Source: a virus. Taken from it: a stretch of 21,725 bases of DNA. The position numbers and the translations under genes are program-made. Position 1 is the first letter of the stretch. Every line of letters starts with the position of its first letter. Below the pieces are notes generated by a model. That model was not told where the DNA came from and made no database searches. It worked only from the letters and a program-made list of their open reading frames with translations. The stretch lies in the IMG/VR virus record IMGVR_UViG_3300025311_000019, positions 1 to 21,725 of that record; one strand, given 5' to 3'. Below are positions 1 through 6,560 of the stretch, one piece after another.

Positions 1-56
1 TTGCTGCGCAGGCGCTTGCCCTTGACGGTGATGAATACTCGGCCGGTGAGTTGCAT
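1..56 (-). CDS. Tail tube protein, N-terminal fragment (Mu gpM-like)
   Basis: Only the first 18 codons are inside the window, reading MQLTGRVFITVKGKRLRS. In Mu the gene after the sheath gene L encodes the tail tube gpM, whose N-terminus has a similar short strand pattern ending in an 'I-V-G-x-x-L-x-S' style stretch. The ATG at 56 has an AAGGGGG ribosome binding site and starts 9 bp after the sheath stop. The assignment rests on position plus this short stretch, so it is moderate. The gene is cut by the window edge, not necessarily broken. Confidence 0.55.
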   Translation of the reverse strand, partial: MQLTGRVFITVKGKRLRS

Positions 57-65
57 GGTGCCCCC

Positions 66-1547
66 TTAGAGGATGTATTGAACGGCCGCCGCGAATACGT
101 CGAACTGATTGACGACGTTGGGCGGCAGGATGGCGTTGACACGGTTCTCGTCGGCGGACGAGCGCACGACGACCAGGTCGCGCTTGAACTGGGCGAGGTC
201 TTCGAGCAGCCCGGCGCCGGCAAGCTTGATGGCGGTGCCGATCAGGGTGTTGCGGATCAGCTTCGGCGTGGCGATTTTCTGCCCCGGCTGGATCTGCCCC
301 AGCACGTCGTCGCCGGCCAGCTTGTGCGCCGGGTAGTCGCGCACCACGTCCACGCGGAACTGGTAACGCATGTAATCGACCGTCCACTTGGTGTTGAGCT
401 TCAGCAGGCTGCGATCGTCGAGCCCGAAGCTGTCGGTCTGGTAGGTGGTGATCACCTGTTCGACCATCGCGGCGCCGTCCGGCCCGAAGATCACGGTACT
501 GACGCCGTCATGCAGCAGGAGGTTGCGCTCGGCATCGGTGAAGCGATCGACCTCGGCCGGGGCCATTACATCGGGCAGGCTGATGCCGCGGAACGGGATC
601 GCCGGATCGTTGGCGCCGGAGAACTCGACCGCCGCAGCCGCCTGTGCGGCGCACGCCCAGGGCAGCGCGGGGCCGTTCTTGAGCCCCCAGAAAGTGCTGT
701 GCGCGCTGTTGCGCGCCGCGCCGTAAGCCGCCAGCGTGGCATAGGTGCCCGACAGCCAGCCGAAGACATGACCGGTGCGCATGTCCAGGCCGCCCCAGCG
801 CGCGGCCAGCTCGGCCTCCATCGCGCCGACGTTGGCGGTGTCGGTCCAGGGCATCACGATGCTGTAATAGGCGCCGGTGGACATAGCGGCGATCGCCGTG
901 AGGACATCGGGGTTGCCGGCGCCGCTGGCCATCGCCGTGATGACGATGGCGAGGCCGGCAATGGCGCGCTTCTCGCCCTGGTAATAGCCGATGCGGATGT
1001 CGATGGTGTTGCCCTCGACCCCCTTGTGGCGCGCGGTGAGCGTGACCGTGCCAGTGACGGCCGCGGCGGTGGCGGCCATGTCGGCATCGGCGTTGATCGC
1101 GGCGGCGATCGCCGTGGCCACGGTGGCGGCCGCGGCGTTGGCGGCGATGGCCACCGCCACGCGGCGACCGCCGACATAGACGTAAAGCGTGGTGGTTTCG
1201 GTCGCCGTGCCGGTGACCGCGATGGTGCCGGTGGCCTTGACGCCGGCGACCAGGTCATCGAGGGCGAGCGCCCACAGTTCGGTGGTCTGGTTCACCTTGA
1301 GGCTGGCGGCGATCATCTGCGCCAGCATCGAGCCTCGGCCGAAGTAATCGACGCCGTCGGACGCCCGTGTAACGCGCGAAAGCACCCCCGCCGCCACGGT
1401 GCCGGTGGCCAGCCGCTGCCCGAGCAACAGGATCTTGTGCGGCATGTTGGACAAGCCGCGCACCGCGCGGGTGTGATCGATCTCGATCCACGCGCCCGGC
1501 ACGCGCCAGTCGGTGGGAATCGAAAGAAAGGTGATGTTGTCGGGCAT
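66..1547 (-). CDS. L: Contractile tail sheath protein (Mu gpL-like)
   Basis: 493 aa, the usual size for Mu gpL-type sheaths, which polymerise around the tail tube and contract during injection. The N-terminus (FLSIPTDWRVPGAWIEID) and the C-terminal stretch YMRYQFRVDVVRDYP are typical of the family. Residues about 100-210 form an Ala/Thr/Val-rich segment, probably a surface-exposed domain. The ATG at 1547 is preceded by a strong AGGAGG. It follows the DUF2635 gene and precedes the tube gene, the Mu order gp38-L-M. The assignment is firm. Confidence 0.92.
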   Translation of the reverse strand: MPDNITFLSIPTDWRVPGAWIEIDHTRAVRGLSNMPHKILLLGQRLATGTVAAGVLSRVTRASDGVDYFGRGSMLAQMIAASLKVNQTTELWALALDDLVAGVKATGTIAVTGTATETTTLYVYVGGRRVAVAIAANAAAATVATAIAAAINADADMAATAAAVTGTVTLTARHKGVEGNTIDIRIGYYQGEKRAIAGLAIVITAMASGAGNPDVLTAIAAMSTGAYYSIVMPWTDTANVGAMEAELAARWGGLDMRTGHVFGWLSGTYATLAAYGAARNSAHSTFWGLKNGPALPWACAAQAAAAVEFSGANDPAIPFRGISLPDVMAPAEVDRFTDAERNLLLHDGVSTVIFGPDGAAMVEQVITTYQTDSFGLDDRSLLKLNTKWTVDYMRYQFRVDVVRDYPAHKLAGDDVLGQIQPGQKIATPKLIRNTLIGTAIKLAGAGLLEDLAQFKRDLVVVRSSADENRVNAILPPNVVNQFDVFAAAVQYIL

Positions 1548-1574
1548 GACGCCTCCTGGGGTGGGTTGAGTGGC

Positions 1575-1772
1575 TTACTTCTTCGCCTTGGCGGCCGGTA
1601 CGTCGGCAGCGTCGGCAGCGTCCGGCATGGCATCGGTCAGCGTTACATCGCCATCGGCCTGGCGGCGCAGCCAGTACGCGGTGCGCAGGACCGGCTCGCC
1701 CTCGGCTTTCAGCAGGGCGCCGTCTTCCTTGCGGACGCGGGCGCCGGGGGTGGGGGTTGCGTGTACTTGCAT
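1575..1772 (-). CDS. DUF2635 family small tail protein (Mu gp38-like)
   Basis: 65 aa. The central segment 'LLKAEGEPV...YWLRRQADGDV' matches the conserved core of DUF2635 proteins, known in Mu as gp38, found immediately upstream of the sheath gene. The C-terminus is a low-complexity Ala/Asp/Lys tail ending AAKAKK. The ATG at 1772 has an AGGAGA ribosome binding site. It lies 9 bp after the gp37-like gene, in the tail-assembly part of the late operon. The biochemical role of the family is not established. Confidence 0.85.
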   Translation of the reverse strand: MQVHATPTPGARVRKEDGALLKAEGEPVLRTAYWLRRQADGDVTLTDAMPDAADAADVPAAKAKK

Positions 1773-1781
1773 GGATGTCTC

Positions 1782-2381
1782 CTACGGTTGCAGGGTGGTT
1801 TGGTCGGAAAGCTCGGGCTTCGACAACGTGTAATCGGGCGGGCTTTGCAGCCACTTGGCGTGCTCGGCGGCCGAGACGTGCGGCGGGATGTCGTAATCGG
1901 CGGCAAGGGTCGCGAACGTCGCCAGGGCGGTCTCGTCGAGTACGGCCGGCAGGGTAATGGCCGCCGTGGTCTCGATGCGCACCACGCCGGCATAGAGGCC
2001 GTTCTTGTAGAGCGTTTCATCGGCCAGGAAGTCGGCGCTGACGACACGCCACGTCGCGCCGCCGGCCGCCGCGTTGTCGGCCAGGGCGAGCAGGCTTTCG
2101 AGGATCTGGTACAGGCCGATGGCCTTACCGTCGCCCTTGCGCGCGGCGTCGTGGCCGCGGCTGTTCTTCGCCACGCCGGCCAGGCCGACCTTGAGCACGG
2201 CACCGCCGGAGGCGACCTGGAAGGAGGCCACCGACACATACACGGCCGGCGCTTCGGCGCCAAAGCGCTTGACCAGGTTGTCGCCGTCCAGCTCGGGCAA
2301 GCTGGCCACCGTGGCCAGCTTGGCGCCAAGCGGCGAGTCCTTGACCAGCGCGATCAGCGCGTCTTCGGCTTCAGCCAGCAT
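1782..2381 (-). CDS. DUF1834 family protein (Mu gp37-like)
   Basis: 199 aa from the ATG at 2381 (MLAEAEDALIALVKDS). The frame is open 11 codons further upstream to 2414, but the internal start is preferred because it looks like the usual N-terminus of the family and the longer form reads well into the preceding gene. It overlaps the end of the gpG-like gene by 11 bp, suggesting coupled translation. DUF1834/gp37 lies next to gp36 and gp38 in Mu-like phages and is thought to belong to the head-tail connector or tail terminator set. That role is inferred from position. Confidence 0.75.
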   Translation of the reverse strand: MLAEAEDALIALVKDSPLGAKLATVASLPELDGDNLVKRFGAEAPAVYVSVASFQVASGGAVLKVGLAGVAKNSRGHDAARKGDGKAIGLYQILESLLALADNAAAGGATWRVVSADFLADETLYKNGLYAGVVRIETTAAITLPAVLDETALATFATLAADYDIPPHVSAAEHAKWLQSPPDYTLSKPELSDQTTLQP

Positions 2382-2880
2382 GGAACCGCCCGCGCAGGCC
2401 AGCCAGGCGCGCATCGGTGTGCGCCTGCAAAATGTCGAGAATGCCCGCCCCGTCGTCGTCGGACACGCCTAGGTAAGGACGCGGCGGGATGCGCACCTGG
2501 CGCACGGTGACAAAGGCGCCGTTGGCCAGGCGGAACCTGAGCGCGCCGCCCTTGGCCTTGATGACGCCGCCGAACTGCTGGATCTCGGCATAGATGCGAT
2601 TGACGCCCCACTCGGCAAAGTCGCGACCGTGGCCGGAACTGATCGATGCGGCAAGATGGCCGTCTTTGGTGAGGGTGCGCCCGCCGGCGAGCTGGGCGCG
2701 CAGGCTGGGTTTCCAGCGCACGCCGTCCGGCCCGATCTCGCTGCGAAAACGCATGCGGGTGCTGTTCTCGCCCAGGGCGGCGATATCCGCCATTGCCGGC
2801 GAGGCATCGCGCCCGAGGGCAATCAGGTTCATCAGCCCGGCGCGGATCTGCGCGTCATCGACCTGGCCCCAGGCGTCCAT
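2371..2880 (-). CDS. Phage virion morphogenesis / tail completion protein (Mu gpG, P2 gpS type)
   Basis: 169 aa. Features of the Phage_tail_S/gpG family include an 'F..EIGPDGVRWKPSLRAQ' segment at about residues 46-64, a 'LTKDGHLAASI' segment at about 70-80, and the C-terminal 'IPPRPYLGVSDDD' element. Proteins of this group join or complete heads and tails. The start overlaps the upstream DUF1320 stop as TGATG. In Mu, G lies directly after F; here it lies between the gp36- and gp37-like genes, an arrangement seen in other Mu-like prophages. Confidence 0.82.
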   Translation of the reverse strand: MDAWGQVDDAQIRAGLMNLIALGRDASPAMADIAALGENSTRMRFRSEIGPDGVRWKPSLRAQLAGGRTLTKDGHLAASISSGHGRDFAEWGVNRIYAEIQQFGGVIKAKGGALRFRLANGAFVTVRQVRIPPRPYLGVSDDDGAGILDILQAHTDARLAGLRGRFHAG

Positions 2881-3380
2881 CAGCCCAGCCCCCCGTTCAC
2901 ATCGCGGCCGAAGACGCGCGCCGGTCCGCTGATTTCCACCGTGCCACCCTGGGGCGCCGCCGGCGCTGCCGGATCGCCCAGGCTGACCTTGCCGGCGGAA
3001 ATGTCGCGCAGCACCGCCTGGGCGCTGTCGCGGCGCTTCTGGATGGTTTCGGTGGCCTGATCGTCGTAGAGGTAGTAGCGCGCCAGGTCGCAGGCCAGAC
3101 GCGTAATCACCGCCGGCACCGGCGTCAGCGGCACGCTGTAGCGCGTCGCCACGTAACCGTCGATGTCGCTGTCGGCATCGGCCAGCGCCTGATTCAGGGA
3201 CACCAGCACCGCCGCCACCGCCGCTTGTTCGTCGGCCGTGTAGGCGGCCAGGCTGCCGCCCGCCGCGGCCGTGACCAGCATCGGCGCGGTGACCAGGCGC
3301 GGAATGCTGCGGTCCGCCCGCTGCGCGATTTCCTCGGCGGCGAAGCGGTCCAGCAGATCCGTGGCGGTGGCGTAGGTCAT
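2880..3380 (-). CDS. DUF1320 family protein (Mu gp36-like)
   Basis: 166 aa. The N-terminus 'MTYATATDLLDRFAAEEIAQRAD' and the 'ADSDIDGYVATRYSVPLTPVP' and 'LARYYLYDD' segments are characteristic of DUF1320, Mu gp36. The family is assigned to the head-tail connector region because it always sits between the major capsid gene and the tail genes. The stop is shared with the next start (TGATG). Residues about 146-166 are a Pro/Gly-rich tail. The family call is firm; the role is inferred. Confidence 0.88.
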   Translation of the reverse strand: MTYATATDLLDRFAAEEIAQRADRSIPRLVTAPMLVTAAAGGSLAAYTADEQAAVAAVLVSLNQALADADSDIDGYVATRYSVPLTPVPAVITRLACDLARYYLYDDQATETIQKRRDSAQAVLRDISAGKVSLGDPAAPAAPQGGTVEISGPARVFGRDVNGGLG

Positions 3381-3389
3381 GGCGCCGGC

Positions 3390-3596
3390 TTACTCCGCCG
3401 GGGCCTCGATCTCGCAGTCGGTCACGCGCAGACCGGGCTCGGCCTTCAGTGCGGCGATCTGCGTCTTGTTGAACTGCGCGGCTTCGACCTCCTCGGCCTC
3501 GGCGCCCCAGGCGCGGCCGGCGCGGCGGAAGCCGGCGGCCAGGGCGCTGATGCGCAGGCCGGGGACTTTCTTGGTTTTGACTTTGGGTTCTGCCAT
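3390..3596 (-). CDS. HI1506-related protein (Mu gp35-like)
   Basis: 68 aa. It has the short pattern of this family: 'GFRRAGRAW' in the first half, then 'FNKTQIAALKAEPGLRVTDCE', resembling the Mu gp35 pattern 'F..DQLAQL.AEP.L.VTE'. It follows the major capsid gene, the usual place for gp35. The ATG at 3596 has AGGAG at good spacing. The gene is separated from the capsid gene by an 89-bp gap containing a long hairpin. The family function is unknown; the N-terminus is Lys-rich. Confidence 0.8.
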   Translation of the reverse strand: MAEPKVKTKKVPGLRISALAAGFRRAGRAWGAEAEEVEAAQFNKTQIAALKAEPGLRVTDCEIEAPAE

Positions 3597-3613
3597 GTTG
3601 CTCTCCTAGGAAT

Positions 3614-3645
3614 GCCCCGGCCGGAACATCTTGCCGGCCGGGGGC
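3614..3645 (-). other. Intercistronic GC hairpin after the major capsid gene
   Basis: An inverted repeat, GCCCCGGCCGG (3614-3624) facing CCGGCCGGGGGC (3634-3645) around a 9-nt loop, with one extra G. It lies between the gpT stop and the gp35-like start. There is no T-run after it on the minus strand, so it does not look like a full intrinsic terminator. A partial terminator or 3' stabiliser that raises capsid mRNA relative to downstream genes is an inference. Confidence 0.5.
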
Positions 3646-3685
3646 TTCGCGGTACGGGCTCTACCAGCCCTCCTGGTTTATGCGC

Positions 3686-4726
3686 TTAGCCGAGCCGCGG
3701 ATCGACGACGAGATTGACGGCCTTGTAGTTCGTGTTGCTCTCGCCGGCGGCCAGGTATTCCTTCATCAGCACCGCCTCGGCTTCGGTGCGGCGGCTGGGG
3801 CCGCACACCAGGTGGGTAGCCACCACGGACTGCGGCGAGCCGTCCGGCCGGCGCTGGGTTTCCAGCGCCAGGCGCGCCGCGGCGAAGCTGGCGGCATCGA
3901 GCGTGGCCTTGCTGCCATAGGCCAACTGATGGAAGCCGAAGCCGGACACGTAACGGGCATCCGCGCCATAAAGGAACTGGCGGTTCATGAACACGTTCGG
4001 GTCTTTTTCGTTGTCCAGCGCGACGAATTGCGCTGCCTTGCGCTCCTGGAAGATCATCGGCTTCATGAAGCTGCGCGACAGATCCATCAGGAACCAGGGC
4101 GCACCGGCGCCGCCGCCGGTGTTGCTCCAGGAGGTCTCCGCGCCCGCCGCCGTGTAGCCGACGTGATCGGTGTCGAAGAAGTACTGCCCGTCGAAACCCT
4201 TGACCGCGAAGCCGGTGGGCAGCAAGCCCCAGACCAGTTCATCCGGGTGGCGGCCGACCGTCTCGCCCTGCATGGACAGCATCGGCGCGTAGATGCCGAG
4301 CTTGTCGTCTTCGATGTGGTTGCGATCGACGCCGATGGTGTGTTCCCAGTTCTTGTTGCGCAACTGGGCGCTGGTGGCTTCGAGGTTATGGACCACGCGC
4401 TGGCCGATCCATTCGCGCATGCCCGGCAGCTCCTTCATCCAGCCGTAGTTCTCCAGGTCGGCCGTGGAGGGCACGCGCATGGCGATCAGGTTCCAGGTCG
4501 ATTTGACCGAGCCGAAGCCCTGCAGGAAGGCGGCGTTGAAGCCTTGCTGCAGCGAACGCAGGGTGTCGCCGGTGATGACCAGGCCGGCCATCGCCACCAT
4601 CGGCATGTCGCCGCTGCCGTAGAGCGCCAGCCCCAGGGGGTCGGGGTCGGCCATCGCCGGCGCGGCGAAGATGACCGCCAGGCCGGCGGCGGCCTGGACG
4701 GCCAGGGTAAAGAGTCGTTTCATCAT
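3686..4726 (-). CDS. T: Major capsid protein (Mu gpT-like) with N-terminal signal-like segment
   Basis: 346 aa from ATG 4726 (MMKRLFTLAV), chosen over the longer open frame to 4777 because AGGAG sits 6 bases upstream. Residues about 48-346 match the Mu gpT pattern: 'ITGDTLRSL', 'YGWMKELPGMREWIGQR', 'EDDKLGIYAP', 'HPDELVWGLL', 'FDGQYFFDTDH', 'GFGFHQLA'. Residues 1-27 look like a Sec signal peptide: MMKR, a hydrophobic core, then APAMA before DPDP. Mu gpT starts near residue 48 of this protein, so the first ~47 residues are an extension. Cleavage or export is not shown; it could be an assembly-related peptide instead. Confidence 0.9.
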   Translation of the reverse strand: MMKRLFTLAVQAAAGLAVIFAAPAMADPDPLGLALYGSGDMPMVAMAGLVITGDTLRSLQQGFNAAFLQGFGSVKSTWNLIAMRVPSTADLENYGWMKELPGMREWIGQRVVHNLEATSAQLRNKNWEHTIGVDRNHIEDDKLGIYAPMLSMQGETVGRHPDELVWGLLPTGFAVKGFDGQYFFDTDHVGYTAAGAETSWSNTGGGAGAPWFLMDLSRSFMKPMIFQERKAAQFVALDNEKDPNVFMNRQFLYGADARYVSGFGFHQLAYGSKATLDAASFAAARLALETQRRPDGSPQSVVATHLVCGPSRRTEAEAVLMKEYLAAGESNTNYKAVNLVVDPRLG

Positions 4727-4749
4727 GTTGTTCTCCTGTGGATTCGGGA

Positions 4750-5166
4750 TTACTGGCCGAGGCCGATTTGGACCCACACGCCGTCGCTGTCGACGGCCAC
4801 GATCTGGCCGGCGCGGCTGCGGGTGTTGGTGGCGCTGGTTTTGGCGACCGTCTGGTCGTCGACGATGTAACAGTCGGCACCGACGTCGGCCTGAGCGATC
4901 AGGTCGCCGGCTGCCGAGTTGGCGAACTTGAAGACACCGCGCTTGACACGGGCGGACAAGTCGCCGGCGGCGCCGGCCGAGTTGTCATAGGTGTCCTCGA
5001 ACCGGCCGATGGCGACCAGGCCGGTGGCCGTGGCGCCCGGCGCGGCATAGCCGGCATCGAGCACGGCGATGCCGCCCTGGATCGCCTTGACGGCGGCCTT
5101 GACGGGGAAATCGAACACGTCGCCGGCGCGTTCCTTGGTGTTGCGTGCGGCGGAAAGAGCTGCCAT
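4750..5166 (-). CDS. Putative capsid decoration protein
   Basis: 138 aa between the protease/scaffold gene and the major capsid gene, where many Mu-like and lambda-like phages encode a head-stabilising protein. The sequence is Ala/Gly/Val-rich with predicted short strands: 'VFKFANSAAGDLIAQADVGADCYIVDDQTV' and a C-terminal 'AGQIVAVDSDGVWVQIG', a pattern like small beta-barrel decoration proteins such as DUF2190. ATG 5166 has AGGAGG 9 bases upstream and lies 3 bp after the protease stop. Function is inferred from position and style. Confidence 0.6.
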   Translation of the reverse strand: MAALSAARNTKERAGDVFDFPVKAAVKAIQGGIAVLDAGYAAPGATATGLVAIGRFEDTYDNSAGAAGDLSARVKRGVFKFANSAAGDLIAQADVGADCYIVDDQTVAKTSATNTRSRAGQIVAVDSDGVWVQIGLGQ

Positions 5167-5169
5167 GTC

Positions 5170-5685
5170 TTAAGCCTCCTGCTTGCCGACGGCGAACTGT
5201 TCGGCGGAAAGCCCGAGGGCTTTCATCACCGCGACATCGACGGCGGACGGTTGAGAATTTCCGGCGCCGCCCTGGCCGGCGCCGCCGGTTTGGGTTGCGC
5301 CGGGCTTGACCACCACGGGGGCGGCCTCGACGTAAGCCTTCAACGCCGCCAGGTCGGACTTGCCCAGGTTGCGCGCCCAGGTCTCGGTGGCCGGCGTGAG
5401 CTTGCCGGCGGCGAGTGCCGCGGTAACGACCGCATCGACTTCCGCGCTGCCCTTTTCGGCCCGCAGCGCGGCCAGCTCGGTACGCGCGGCGGACAAATCG
5501 CCCTGTACGGCGGTGAGCGCGGCGACTTCGATGTACTTCGCCGGATCGGGCGGGGTGGCCAAATGCGCGCCCTTGAGCGCGACCAGCTCGCCCTGGTGGG
5601 CGGATTTCAAGCCGGCCAGCGCGGCAAGCGCCTCGGCCTCGGTGGCCGTCTCGGGTAATCCGAGCGCGGCGAGCAATGCTTTCAT
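5170..5685 (-). CDS. Z: Scaffold protein from an internal start in gpI (Mu gpZ-like)
   Basis: An in-frame internal ATG at 5685 (MKALLAALGLPETATEAEAL) lies 6 bases after a strong GAGGAG, better than the ribosome binding site of gpI itself. The product would be 171 aa, Ala/Glu-rich and mostly helical, with coiled-coil-like stretches at about residues 25-75. In Mu, gpZ is made this way from the 3' end of gene I and serves as the capsid assembly scaffold. The gene shares all its codons with gpI. The internal initiation is well supported but unproven. Confidence 0.72.
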   Translation of the reverse strand: MKALLAALGLPETATEAEALAALAGLKSAHQGELVALKGAHLATPPDPAKYIEVAALTAVQGDLSAARTELAALRAEKGSAEVDAVVTAALAAGKLTPATETWARNLGKSDLAALKAYVEAAPVVVKPGATQTGGAGQGGAGNSQPSAVDVAVMKALGLSAEQFAVGKQEA

Positions 5686-6228
5686 GGGCATCTCCTCTTG
5701 GGGTTGGAAAAACTTGGCGGCAAACGCGGACAGGGCGGCCAGATCGGTCAAACCGTCGAGGCCGGCGTAATTGGTAAGCGCGGCGTGCAGCACAGCCAGC
5801 ACTTCGCCGGTGCGCTTGTCATGGGTGAACACGGGGCTGACGTAACGGTATTCGCGCGCCGCGATCATGGCGGCCGCGGCGGCGGTCCATTCGACATCGA
5901 CGGCCCACAGGCCGGCGTCGCGCGCTTCCAGCTTGCCGGCCCAGCCCGCGGCGGGCGCCGGCTTGCCGTTGGTTTCGGCATGCAGCGTCTGATGCTCGTA
6001 GTCGATCACGCGGGCGTCGCTGCGGGCATTGAAGGCGGTGGCCACCGCCACCGCCCTTGCCTTGTCGAGCTTCCAGCCGCCCTCGATGCCGAAGGGGCGG
6101 CCCGAGCCATCGGCGGCCTTGAAGCGACCGTAGGGCAACAGGCGGAACTCGCGCGGCGGCACATTGCCGGCGGCGGCCAGCTCGACGGACAGGGCGGCAA
6201 CAGCGAAGGGGGCGGCGTTGGATTTCAT
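5170..6228 (-). CDS. I: Prohead protease with fused scaffold (Mu gpI-like)
   Basis: 352 aa from ATG 6228. A GTG at 6237 is also in frame, but AAGGTG lies 6 bases before the ATG. The N-terminal protease domain (about 1-180) shows 'REFRLLPYGRF', 'ARVIDYEHQT' and 'REYRYVSPVFTHD', all characteristic of Mu gpI. The His in DYEHQT and the Ser in YVSPVF are plausible catalytic residues by analogy with other capsid proteases; this is inference. From about residue 180 the protein becomes Ala-rich and helical, the scaffold part. The gene follows a late-promoter-like motif and begins the second late block. Confidence 0.9.
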   Translation of the reverse strand: MKSNAAPFAVAALSVELAAAGNVPPREFRLLPYGRFKAADGSGRPFGIEGGWKLDKARAVAVATAFNARSDARVIDYEHQTLHAETNGKPAPAAGWAGKLEARDAGLWAVDVEWTAAAAAMIAAREYRYVSPVFTHDKRTGEVLAVLHAALTNYAGLDGLTDLAALSAFAAKFFQPQEEMPMKALLAALGLPETATEAEALAALAGLKSAHQGELVALKGAHLATPPDPAKYIEVAALTAVQGDLSAARTELAALRAEKGSAEVDAVVTAALAAGKLTPATETWARNLGKSDLAALKAYVEAAPVVVKPGATQTGGAGQGGAGNSQPSAVDVAVMKALGLSAEQFAVGKQEA

Positions 6229-6259
6229 GACGCCCACCTTATCGACCGACCCCCGGCGA

Positions 6260-6280
6260 CTCCATTAACCGGAGTTAGAA
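6260..6280 (-). promoter_or_regulatory. Late-promoter-like motif upstream of gpI (P-I equivalent)
   Basis: On the minus strand the core is TAACTCCGGTTA, a dyad (TAAC-N4-GTTA), flanked by TTC before and ATGGAG after. The same 21 bp recur with one mismatch at 15869-15889, before the lysis operon. Here 31 bp separate the block from the gpI ATG; there 32 bp separate it from the first lysis-operon ATG. Mu has C-activated promoters at exactly these two places. GTTAAT could itself be the -10 element, giving a leader of about 28 nt, or the dyad could be the activator site. Confidence 0.65.
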
Positions 6281-6323
6281 ACCATTCCCGCCAAGAGTCG
6301 GCGTTGGCGGCACGGCGATTCGC

Positions 6324-6352
6324 TTGACATCGCGCGGCGCGGCGCGGAAAAT
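6324..6352 (+). promoter_or_regulatory. Sigma70-type promoter of the cargo island
   Basis: A perfect TTGACA (-35) at 6324-6329 is followed after 17 bp by GAAAAT (6347-6352), matching the -10 consensus at four of six positions. The transcript would start near 6359-6361, reading into CTAGAACCAAAGG. It points away from gpI, so it is divergent from the late-promoter motif 44 bp to its left. A consensus -35 fits a unit expressed in the prophage state without phage activators; expression is inferred. Confidence 0.6.
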
Positions 6353-6358
6353 CGGCCG

Positions 6359-6436
6359 CACTAGAACCAAAGGCGGAAGTCACACCCGTAAGCCACGTGA
6401 CGACCGTCGCCCCTACCCAGGGGCGTTGTTGTTTGT
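6359..6436 (+). ncRNA. Putative short leader RNA of the cargo island
   Basis: Between the predicted start near 6359 and the terminator ending at 6436 lies a stretch of about 78 nt without a convincing reading frame. Its 5' end, CTAGAACCAAAGG (6361-6373), is complementary at 12 positions to CCTTTGGACTCTAG (6499-6512) further down the same transcript, and is a near copy of CTTAGACCAAAGG (6541-6553) at the ribosome binding site. It could act as a short RNA controlling downstream translation. No known family is recognised. Confidence 0.4.
6408..6436 (+). terminator. Intrinsic terminator / attenuator in the cargo leader
   Basis: A perfect 7-bp stem CGCCCCT (6408-6414) and AGGGGCG (6419-6425) with an ACCC tetraloop is followed by TTGTTGTTTGT (6426-6436). 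It lies about 50 nt after the predicted transcript start and 124 nt before the first gene. Most transcripts may therefore stop here, leaving a short RNA, with read-through needed to express the genes. Confidence 0.7.
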
Positions 6437-6446
6437 AGAGTTTCAC

Positions 6447-6555
6447 GGCGGGCCGAGAGTCGGAAATACAACACCCTCGGGGAATACCGGCCAGAGTTCC
6501 TTTGGACTCTAGTTGAGGCCCGCCACCATCAGAAGTCCAACTTAGACCAAAGGAG
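6447..6555 (+). promoter_or_regulatory. Structured 5' leader able to mask the ribosome binding site
   Basis: Three sets of pairings are visible. GGCGGGCC (6447-6454) pairs with GGCCCGCC (6517-6524). AGAGTTCC (6493-6500) pairs with GGACTCT (6504-6510) around a TTT loop with one bulged T. TCCTTTGG (6498-6505) can instead pair with CCAAAGGA (6547-6554), which contains the Shine-Dalgarno of the 73-aa gene. The last two are mutually exclusive, the arrangement expected of a translational switch. No known riboswitch class is recognised; the fold is judged by eye. Confidence 0.5.
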
Positions 6556-6560
6556 CCATC

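Noticed and set aside
51-2510. An 819-codon open frame on the plus strand across the sheath and neck genes, and similar long plus-strand frames at 2793-3689, 3680-4870, 4738-5658, 9169-10833 and 10974-11846
   Set aside because: They lie opposite well-recognised structural genes. Their Arg/Gly/His/Ala-rich composition is the usual shadow of high-GC coding DNA, and none has a convincing start or family resemblance.
6441-6469. A second promoter after the leader terminator (TTTCAC, 17 bp, AAATAC)
   Set aside because: The -10 match is poor and the bases are needed for the leader stems; the upstream TTGACA promoter is clearly better.
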